Assembly (NCBI RefSeq): GCF_000971055.1
Contig: NZ_LARW01000124.1
Coordinates: forward strand, 1 to 38,366
From: Sphingomonas sp. SRS2
Lineage (GTDB): Bacteria > Pseudomonadota > Alphaproteobacteria > Sphingomonadales > Sphingomonadaceae
Direction: 5' to 3'
Length of the DNA: 38,366 nucleotides
Part shown: positions 32,583 to 38,366 of the stretch, one piece after another
Position numbering within the stretch: the first letter of the stretch is position 1
How the letters are laid out: each line of letters begins with the position of its first letter
The notes under the pieces: generated by a model
Databases searched by the model: none
Told to the model about the DNA's origin: nothing
Seen by the model: only the letters and a program-made list of their open reading frames with translations
Position numbers and translations under genes: made by a program

Positions 32583-33694
32583 TCGAAGGCGTTCATATCG
32601 TTCGGCGCGCTCGCCCAGGACGCCCGGTGCGCTGGTATATCTATGCCTGGCGCGGTGGACCTTGTGTCCTCAAATCCGTTGGTCCGACAGCCCCTCGACT
32701 TGGCATTGCGGTGCTGAAGGCGATCACGGACGCGCGCGACGCGGAAAGAGCGCCAGACACCACGATTTTGATGTCGCTGATCCGGGAATGGAGATCGCGA
32801 GATCCCGATCGTCGCTCCAGTCCAGAGTGGTCGGCGCTCTCGGCTTCCACCCAGAAGACCTGGGGATCCGCGCTGGATCGGATTGAGGAGAAATGGGGCA
32901 AGACGCCGCTCGCCGTGTGGAACGACCCGCGAATGGTCGCCAAGGTCGTTGCTTGGCGCGACTCCCGTGCTGAAACGCCGCGCGCGGCTGACATTGGTGT
33001 GACCGTCTTGCGCTCGCTGCTCGAGTTTGGACGGTTGCGGGGGCGAGTCATTTTCAATGCGGCAGCGAAGATTCCTCAGCTCTACCGCAATGGACAGCGT
33101 GCGGAGATCATCTGGACCGATGACGACATCGCCCGCTTCACCGCTAAGGCCGCCGAGCTGGGATCGACCCATATTGTCGATGGACTGCGGCTTGCCGCGC
33201 TGACGGGCCTGCGCCGGGCCGATTTGGCAACGCTGACCTGGGCCCAGGTGGGTGAGCACGCCATCGTCAAGAAGGCGCTCAAGAAAAGTGCCGGCAAACG
33301 GCGACATATGGCGATGCCCAGAATACCCGCGCTCGATGCCCTACTTGAGGAGCTGCGGGGGCGCCATCGGAAGGAAGGCGTGGAGACCGTCCTCGTCAAC
33401 AGCCGCGGCGAAGCATGGAGCGCCGATGGATTTGGAGGGAGCTTCAACCGGGTTCGAGATGCGGCCGACATCGCGCATGTCGACGAGGAATCGGGAGACA
33501 AGATCTTTAAGCACCTCCACGACGTCCGCGGGACATTCTGTACCCGCTTGCTGACCGAGACCGATCTCACCGATCGAGAGGTCGCCGACATCATGGGGTG
33601 GTCGCCCGAGCGCGTGGCGGGCATCCGTCGGGTCTATGTCGATCAATCCACGCTTCTCATGGCGATCGGAAAGCGGCTGACCTCGTTGAAATGA
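32579..33694 (+). CDS. tyrosine recombinase / integrase
   Basis: 371 residues, full length with an N-terminal core-binding region (SLIREWRSRDPDRRSSPEWSALSASTQKTWGSALDRIEEKWG at about 62-104). The catalytic residues are Arg212 (TGLRRADL), a Lys in KKSAGKRRHMAM (about 235-245), H314-D-V-R317, Trp341 where many have His, and Tyr353. It begins with TTG in a TTGA overlap with the small upstream gene. The operon helicase-small protein-integrase is unusual: integrases are generally transcribed alone. It may integrate or mobilise this island; the att sites are not known. Confidence 0.88.
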   Translation: MIEGVHIVRRARPGRPVRWYIYAWRGGPCVLKSVGPTAPRLGIAVLKAITDARDAERAPDTTILMSLIREWRSRDPDRRSSPEWSALSASTQKTWGSALDRIEEKWGKTPLAVWNDPRMVAKVVAWRDSRAETPRAADIGVTVLRSLLEFGRLRGRVIFNAAAKIPQLYRNGQRAEIIWTDDDIARFTAKAAELGSTHIVDGLRLAALTGLRRADLATLTWAQVGEHAIVKKALKKSAGKRRHMAMPRIPALDALLEELRGRHRKEGVETVLVNSRGEAWSADGFGGSFNRVRDAADIAHVDEESGDKIFKHLHDVRGTFCTRLLTETDLTDREVADIMGWSPERVAGIRRVYVDQSTLLMAIGKRLTSLK

Positions 33695-33783
33695 GACGTG
33701 TGAGCCGTTTTGGGGAGGCGGTCATTGACTGTCTTCCAACCGCTCCTTATCTTGATTTTTCTAGGAAAATGTGCTACGTGCGT

Positions 33784-33862
33784 CCACTGCCGCCTCAGGC
33801 AGGGGCGAACCGCTAACGCGGTCTCGCTTCTACGAAGTCGCCCCTGCCTGAGGCGGCAGTGG
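33784..33862. repeat. 25-bp perfect inverted repeat with two inner hairpins
   Basis: The arms 33784-33808 and 33838-33862 are perfectly complementary over 25 bases. The 29-base loop itself contains ACCGC/GCGGT (33809-33813 with 33818-33822, loop TAAC) and CTTC/GAAG (33827-33830 with 33834-33837). The whole can fold as a three-way junction like a cloverleaf. It stands 90 bases after the integrase gene. It may be a terminator, a single-strand recombination site, a miniature transposable element or a structured RNA. Confidence 0.7.
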
Positions 33863-33945
33863 AGCGCCTCCGGATAAAATATAGTCCGTGCGCGTTTATT
33901 GACTGGCAATAGTTGCAGCCGTAGGTGAGCCTTGGAGTGTGAGGC

Positions 33946-34134
33946 ATGATGCAGTCGGGTCGATATGATGCAGTGGAGCGTCAGCGCGAAAAACAGCGCT
34001 CGCGCGACCAGGACGATTCTGACCTGCGGAACGGTGTTGCATCCCTGAGCGACTTGGCTCAGCGCAATGGTTTCTTTTCGGGTCTCGCCGTTTCGCGCGG
34101 TCGGATTGCCCGCCGCGGTTCCGTTAGCCTCTGA
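33946..34134 (+). CDS. 62-aa small protein, possible antitoxin of the nucleotidyltransferase
   Basis: 62 residues from ATG 33946 (second ATG follows directly), preceded by GGAGTGTGAGG. The first half is charged and helical (RYDAVERQREKQRSRDQDDSDLRNG), the second (SLSDLAQRNGFFSGLAVSRGRIARRGSVSL) is typical of small helical proteins. It ends in TGA overlapping the apparent CTG start of the next gene. Size and coupling fit the antitoxin position of an AbiE-like pair, but it has no recognisable helix-turn-helix, unlike AbiEi. Confidence 0.6.
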   Translation: MMQSGRYDAVERQREKQRSRDQDDSDLRNGVASLSDLAQRNGFFSGLAVSRGRIARRGSVSL

Positions 34135-34946
34135 CCTCGGTTCCCGTACCGCCCCGCGCGGTTCTCGACATCTCGAAGATCCTTGAGCATGACCAACGTG
34201 CCTTCGTGGTCGGCGGCCAAGCGCTGAACCTTTGGGCCGAATATTACTCGGACCGCGCTGCCGAACTCCTGGAATTCCGGCCCTACACCTCGAAAGACAT
34301 CGACTATTATGGTCAGCGCGACGTCGCCAAGAAACTGGCAGACGGCCTGGGAGGAACGGTCGAGGTCCCAGATGCGAACGACACGACGTTTCAAACCGCC
34401 ATCGTTCACGCGACCATCGGCGGCCTTGCCATCGACATCGACTTTCTTTCGCACGTCAAAGGCGTCCAACGCGGCCTGGAACAGGGCGTCGCCGATCTGA
34501 TCCTCCCCTATGAGCATGAGGGCATCGCCGGCGAAATCGCCATACGCCTCATGCATCCGCTTCATTGTCTGCAAAGTCGCGTGGCCAATGTGATGGATCT
34601 CGGGCGGTCCGATGGCACGTCTAAGCGTCAGTTGGCCGCGGCACCGATCGTGCTTCGGGAGTACATTAACGAGGCCTTGGCAGGGGAAGATCAGCGAGAA
34701 GCCATCGAGATTCTTCAGGCGTTGTTCCGCTATCTTCGTTCGGACATCACCGGCCGGAAAGCCCATCGGGCTCTGGCCAATGACCCAATCGACCTTTTCA
34801 GGCATTTTGCCGCCGACGAGCGGCTTGATAGTCGGTGGCGCGAAATCAGTCTTTCTAACATGATCACTCAGCTTGAAGCGAAGCGCACCATTCTGGGCCG
34901 AGTGAAAACAGCCCTCCGCTTTCCTGATCCACCGATGCCGAAATAG
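34131..34946 (+). CDS. AbiEii-like nucleotidyltransferase
   Basis: 271 residues if translation starts at CTG 34131. The frame is closed at 34125 (TAG), and the next ATG/GTG/TTG (GTG 34206) falls inside the nucleotidyltransferase core, so a CTG in a CTGA overlap with the upstream stop is the best candidate. The core FVVGGQALNLWAEYY (about 25-39) and TSKDIDYYG (about 53-61) hold the G-G and D-x-D features of the AbiEii/nucleotidyltransferase superfamily. Such enzymes block tRNA or translation and act as toxins. The C-terminal half is helical and of no assigned function. Alternative: upstream frameshift hiding a normal start. Confidence 0.72.
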   Translation: MTSVPVPPRAVLDISKILEHDQRAFVVGGQALNLWAEYYSDRAAELLEFRPYTSKDIDYYGQRDVAKKLADGLGGTVEVPDANDTTFQTAIVHATIGGLAIDIDFLSHVKGVQRGLEQGVADLILPYEHEGIAGEIAIRLMHPLHCLQSRVANVMDLGRSDGTSKRQLAAAPIVLREYINEALAGEDQREAIEILQALFRYLRSDITGRKAHRALANDPIDLFRHFAADERLDSRWREISLSNMITQLEAKRTILGRVKTALRFPDPPMPK

Positions 34947-34961
34947 CTCGGCACTTCCTGA

Positions 34962-35336
34962 CTAGTCGCTGCTCTTCAACCTTTGGCGCTTGAGCGTCTC
35001 GATGACTCCCATAGCCCGCGCCAGCGCCACCTCAACGGCGTGGATATCGGCGGCGACAAGGAACTCGGTGTGCCCCGTCAATTCGAGCAGCATCGCCATC
35101 ACATGATCGGAACCCCGAGCTAGCCCGATCAGGTGAGCGCCGCTCGGTGCACCGTCACCGTGCATCCAATTGCGAGCGCTACGGTCGCACGCACCGGTCC
35201 ATCGCATGATGGTTTTCGTCGCCCTTGCGCTTGCGCCTAATTCTTCTCTCAGCGCCACGCCGAGCAATCGTCCAAGTTCGGCGTCCGACAGGTGCTCACC
35301 CGCCTTCGGAACTCTGTTGCCGCTATTTGGAAACAT
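34962..35336 (-). CDS. 124-aa HTH-like protein divergent from the serine recombinase
   Basis: 124 residues. The central part (LRRELG-like LREELGASARATKTIMRWTGACDRSARNWMHGDGAPSGAHLIGLARGSDHVMAMLLELTG) is a helix-turn-helix-like domain that I recall from other alphaproteobacteria next to recombinase genes. The gene is convergent with the nucleotidyltransferase and divergent from the large serine recombinase, with 65 bases between. It probably binds DNA and regulates the recombinase operon; this is inference from placement. Confidence 0.62.
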   Translation of the reverse strand: MFPNSGNRVPKAGEHLSDAELGRLLGVALREELGASARATKTIMRWTGACDRSARNWMHGDGAPSGAHLIGLARGSDHVMAMLLELTGHTEFLVAADIHAVEVALARAMGVIETLKRQRLKSSD

Positions 35337-35401
35337 CTTTCCGCCCCTTCCGGTCTAAGGTTCTCGCGAGCTTCGGGGCCTCACGTGCGGGTGCTAACGT
35401 C

Positions 35402-36973
35402 ATGGTGATTGATTGGACTGACCACGACTTGAATCGCGCAGGCGGAGAGCTGCAGAAGATGCGAGCGGCCGAATATGTCCGCATGTCGACCGAGCACCAG
35501 CAATATTCGACCGATAATCAGTCAGTTACGATAAGACGATATGCGGAGAGCCGGGGCTACGAAATTGTCCGAACTTATGCCGATGAGGGCAAGAGCGGCC
35601 TGAACCTTGAAGGACGAGAATCACTTCGACAGTTGATCGACGACATCGAGAAGGGCCGAGCGGATTTCAAAGCGGTTCTTGTCTACGACGTCAGCCGCTG
35701 GGGGCGATTTCAGGACCCGGATGAGGCCGCTACCTATGAACTACGCTGCCGGCGCGCTGGTGTCGCAGTGCATTACTGTGCCGAGCAGTTCGAGAATGAC
35801 GGCAGTATCGGTTCCTCGATCATCAAGACCGTGAAGCGGGCGATGGCCGGCGAATATAGCCGGGAGCTATCGGTCAAGGTATTTGCGGGCCAGGCCAATT
35901 TGATCCGGCATGGCTATCGCCAGGGTGGTGCCGCGGGTTTCGGATTGCGCCGCGTCCTTATCGACCAGAATGGCGAACGGAAAGCAGAGCTCTCCGCCGG
36001 TGAGCATAAAAGCATCGCCACCGATAGGGTTATCCTGATCCCCGGACCGGAAGATGAAATCCTGGTCGTCAGGGACGTCTATCAAAAGTTTGTCGAAGAG
36101 GGGCTCGTCGAGCGGGAGATCGCGGCGTCGCTCAACGAGCGCGGTATCAAGTCTGACCTCGGCCGCGCATGGACGCGCGGCTCAATTCACCAACTGCTGA
36201 TCAACGAAAAATATATCGGCAACAACGTCTGGGGCCGAACCTCATTCAAACTCAAATATGAGCATGTCCGCAACTCCGCAGACGACTGGATCCGAGCTGA
36301 CGGTGTTTTTGAAGCGATCGTCGATCGCGACATGTTCGACCGTGCTCAGGCGATCATTTTCGCGCGATCTGAAAGGCTCAGTGACGACGCGATGATCGAA
36401 AAGCTCCGGCTGATGTTCGAGCGGGCCGGCAAGCTATCGGGAATTATCATTGATGAGTTTGAGGGCCCCTCGAGCAGCGCATACCGGACCCGATTTGGTA
36501 GCCTTCTGAGAGCCTATGCGCTGGTCGGCTTCATTCCCGACCATGATTACCGCTATTTGGAGATCAACCGTAGCTTACGGCGCATGCACCCCACGTTGAT
36601 CTCGCAAGTCGTCGAAGGCCTGCAGGCCGCCGGCGGCCAAGTCACCCAAGATCCGACGACCGATCTCCTCACGATCAACGGCGAGTTCACGGCCTCAATC
36701 GTGATCGTGCGCTGCGCACCGACCTTGGCAGGTTCGCTGCGCTGGCGGCTGAGGCTCGATACTCCATTAAATCCCGATATTACGGTCGCGGTACGCATGG
36801 ACTCCGATAATATCGCGACCCGAGACTATTATCTGCTGCCCAGGCTGGACATGCACGATGCCATTTTGCGCCTGTGCGAACATAATGGCTTATCCCTGGA
36901 TGCCTATCGGTTCGACAGGCTCGCAGCCTTCTATCAGCTAGCGGCCCGCGCCGAATTTCGGAGGGCCGCATGA
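35402..36973 (+). CDS. large serine recombinase
   Basis: 523 residues from ATG 35402; ATG 35459 (MRAAEYVRMS) is a plausible alternative with typical N-terminus. The nucleophile is Ser29 in YVRMSTEHQQYS, and YDVSRWGRFQDPDEAATYE (about 98-116) holds the conserved arginines of the resolvase fold. A recombinase domain follows (VREIAASLNERGIKSDLGRAWTRGSIHQLLINEKYIGNNVWG). The last 180 residues are unlike the zinc and coiled-coil tail of phage serine integrases. It overlaps the RepB-like gene by ATGA, so the element joins site-specific recombination to ParB-like proteins. Confidence 0.88.
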   Translation: MVIDWTDHDLNRAGGELQKMRAAEYVRMSTEHQQYSTDNQSVTIRRYAESRGYEIVRTYADEGKSGLNLEGRESLRQLIDDIEKGRADFKAVLVYDVSRWGRFQDPDEAATYELRCRRAGVAVHYCAEQFENDGSIGSSIIKTVKRAMAGEYSRELSVKVFAGQANLIRHGYRQGGAAGFGLRRVLIDQNGERKAELSAGEHKSIATDRVILIPGPEDEILVVRDVYQKFVEEGLVEREIAASLNERGIKSDLGRAWTRGSIHQLLINEKYIGNNVWGRTSFKLKYEHVRNSADDWIRADGVFEAIVDRDMFDRAQAIIFARSERLSDDAMIEKLRLMFERAGKLSGIIIDEFEGPSSSAYRTRFGSLLRAYALVGFIPDHDYRYLEINRSLRRMHPTLISQVVEGLQAAGGQVTQDPTTDLLTINGEFTASIVIVRCAPTLAGSLRWRLRLDTPLNPDITVAVRMDSDNIATRDYYLLPRLDMHDAILRLCEHNGLSLDAYRFDRLAAFYQLAARAEFRRAA

Positions 36974-37860
36974 ACGCTCGGCCCGCACAGCGCGTCGAAT
37001 GGATCCCGCTCGACCGCATCACCGTCGTCAATCCACGCTTCCGCAACAAAAAGGTCTTCAAGGAGATCGTGGACAATATAGCGCAGATTGGACTTAAACG
37101 TCCGGTCACAGTCGCTCGACGCATGGAGGCCGACGGTCCCTTTTATGACCTCGTCTGTGGCCAGGGTCGGCTAGAAGCCTATAAGGCGCTCGGCCAGCAA
37201 GAGGTGCCAGCGCTCGTTGTATCGGCCGAGCCTGAAGATTGCCTCATCGCAAGCCTCGTTGAAAATTGCGCTCGTCGCCAGCACCGCGCGATCGACCTTC
37301 TTCAAGATATTGGAGGCATGCGGCAACGAGGCCACAGCTTGTCGGATATTGGCCGAAAGACAGGGCTTTCTCCGGAATATGTTCACGGTGTCGCGAGGCT
37401 TCTCGAACGGGGAGAGGAGCGGCTGCTTCGTTCCGTAGAGTCTCGAATGATCCCGCTATATATCGCCGTTCAGATTGCCGATGCCGATGACGAGGGTGTG
37501 CAACGCGCGCTTCAGGAAGCGTATGAAAAGGGCGCCCTCAGGGGCAAAAAGCTGCTAGCTGCCAAGAAGCTTGTCGAACGACGTCGGCGCCACGGCAAGA
37601 ACCTGGATTCTCGTCCGCGGTCAAACGAGCATCTGTCGTCGGAACAACTGGTCAAAGCCTATCAGGAAGATGCCGACCGAAAGCGCGAGATGATCAGGCG
37701 AGCAAACGCGACGAGGGACAGGCTTATGCTGGTTGCTGAGGCGCTTCGTAGGCTGAAAAGTGATGAACAATTTGTCGCCTTGCTCGAAGACGAAGGGCTA
37801 GAAACCCTACCTGAGAACCTGGCCTTCAGGCTTACGCCGCTACAGGAGGTTTCGCTGTGA
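36970..37860 (+). CDS. ParB/RepB-like protein coupled to the serine recombinase
   Basis: 296 residues. The N-terminus (WIPLDRITVVNPRFRNKKVFKEIVDNIAQIGLKRPVTV, then VCGQGRLEAYKALG near 60) is a ParB/Srx-type domain, with GQGRLEA in the place of the GERRxRA box; SDIGRKTGLSPEYVHGVARLL (about 118-140) is the helix-turn-helix, and the rest resembles the RepB C-terminal domain. ParB proteins bind centromere-like sites with CTP; no ParA is encoded nearby. It shares a GTGA overlap with the next ParB-like gene. The trio recombinase-RepB-ParB is remembered from other alphaproteobacterial islands. Confidence 0.83.
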   Translation: MNARPAQRVEWIPLDRITVVNPRFRNKKVFKEIVDNIAQIGLKRPVTVARRMEADGPFYDLVCGQGRLEAYKALGQQEVPALVVSAEPEDCLIASLVENCARRQHRAIDLLQDIGGMRQRGHSLSDIGRKTGLSPEYVHGVARLLERGEERLLRSVESRMIPLYIAVQIADADDEGVQRALQEAYEKGALRGKKLLAAKKLVERRRRHGKNLDSRPRSNEHLSSEQLVKAYQEDADRKREMIRRANATRDRLMLVAEALRRLKSDEQFVALLEDEGLETLPENLAFRLTPLQEVSL

Positions 37861-38318
37861 ACATGCGCAAGGCGCGGCTCTCCGTGAAACTCGGCTTTGA
37901 GGAAACCAGCCTGCGGATACCTATCCCGCAGATCATGCCACTACACGAGGTATCCGAGCGCATCCGCAAATCAGTGAAGTTTGCTCAAATCGCTGCCTCG
38001 ATCGCTGAGGTCGGGATCATCGAGCCCCCGGTTGTAGCGCGCGATGCGGAGGATCGCGACCGATACCATCTCCTCGATGGCCATCTCCGGATCGCTATTC
38101 TGCTCGATAGGGGCGACACCGAAGTGGTGTGCCTTGTGGCGACCGATGACGAAGCCTTCACCTATAACCGCAGAATAAACCGTATCGCGATTATCCAGGA
38201 GCATAGGATGATCCTGAACGCGGTGAAGAAGGGCGTCTCTGTCAATCGGCGTGCAAACGGGACCCCCGATAGGCGTCTAAAAGGGACCCCCTTGCGGGAT
38301 CGGGTAACGTTGTTGTGA
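37857..38318 (+). pseudogene. second ParB-like gene, 3' end replaced by an insertion sequence
   Basis: The first 130 residues form a ParB N-terminal-like domain (MPLHEVSERIRKSVKFAQIAASIAEVGIIEPPVVA, YHLLDGHLRIAILLDRG), starting with GTG in a GTGA overlap with the RepB-like gene. From about base 38252 the reading frame runs into sequence typical of an IS21-family end and stops at 38318 after about 20 foreign residues. The C-terminal helix-turn-helix part that should follow HRMILNAVKKGVS is lost. The remaining domain may still fold, but DNA binding is probably impaired. Confidence 0.7.
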
Positions 38319-38366
38319 GGCGCCAGCTTGCGCTGAGCGCGGCGTAGGGAGGGCGTAGCCCGACCG
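38252..38366. mobile_element. end of an IS21-family insertion sequence (partial)
   Basis: From 38252 (TGCAAACGGGACCCCC) the sequence carries two related words, AAACGGGACCCCC (38255-38267) and AAAAGGGACCCCC (38279-38291), the repeated terminal motif of IS21-type elements, and the element begins with TG. The transposase genes (istA/istB) must lie off the window. It interrupts the second ParB-like gene. Confidence 0.6.

Noticed and set aside
33784-33862. Integron attC site
   Set aside because: The inner TAAC recalls a core site, but conserved R'' and R' boxes are not at the ends and no integron integrase or cassettes are present.
1-38366. CRISPR array or rRNA genes
   Set aside because: No regularly spaced repeat units and no rRNA sequence were seen.

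Overview
The window is high-GC DNA from an alphaproteobacterium, most likely a sphingomonad (order Sphingomonadales). This rests on the synteny of rph-rdgB-hemW divergent from hrcA, on the comF-grxC-nitrilase-DUF1178 run, and on protein similarity recalled from memory; no database search was possible.

Left third (1 to about 12.8 kb) is ordinary chromosome: a ParA-type ATPase cut by the window edge, a 27-residue membrane peptide gene too short for normal gene calling, the overlapping rph-rdgB-hemW operon, hrcA, a PilZ protein, a membrane cytochrome b with a Tat-type molybdopterin oxidoreductase, an EamA transporter, leuA preceded by a leader peptide with four consecutive Leu codons, a BioC/NDUFAF5-like methyltransferase, comF, grxC, a Nit1-type amidase, a DUF1178 gene, and two tRNAs (Arg-CCT, Gly-CCC).

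From just beyond tRNA-Gly (about 12.83 kb) to the right edge the window is accessory DNA. It holds (a) a tightly coupled trio of MmeI-like DNA methyltransferase, SF2 helicase and GIY-YIG-type nuclease, probably a restriction-like defence system; (b) a ubiquitin-like conjugation locus: a ubiquitin-like/E2-like fusion without any cysteine, a JAB-E1 fusion and a DUF6527-type cysteine/histidine protein. Divergent from it run a sigma-factor-like gene, a 126-aa partner, a small protein and a zeta-like kinase, followed by a protein whose N-terminus resembles a proteasome beta subunit; (c) a catalytic-domain-only tyrosine recombinase and an XRE-family regulator, bracketed by an exact 15-bp direct repeat; (d) a MrfA/YprA-like helicase, a small protein and a full tyrosine recombinase with overlapping start and stop codons; (e) a 25-bp perfect inverted repeat whose loop holds two further hairpins; (f) a small ORF plus an AbiEii-like nucleotidyltransferase that seems to start at CTG; (g) a large serine recombinase with two ParB/RepB-like genes, the second cut by what looks like the end of an IS21-family element.

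The most interesting part is 19.3-25.5 kb: a bacterial ubiquitin-like module (modifier, E2 fold, E1, JAB peptidase) next to a divergent regulatory arm ending in a possible proteasome-like peptidase. The co-function of these parts is inference. The individual ubiquitin-like components belong to families already described by comparative genomics; the arrangement, the cysteine-free E2 and the candidate peptidase deserve a second look.
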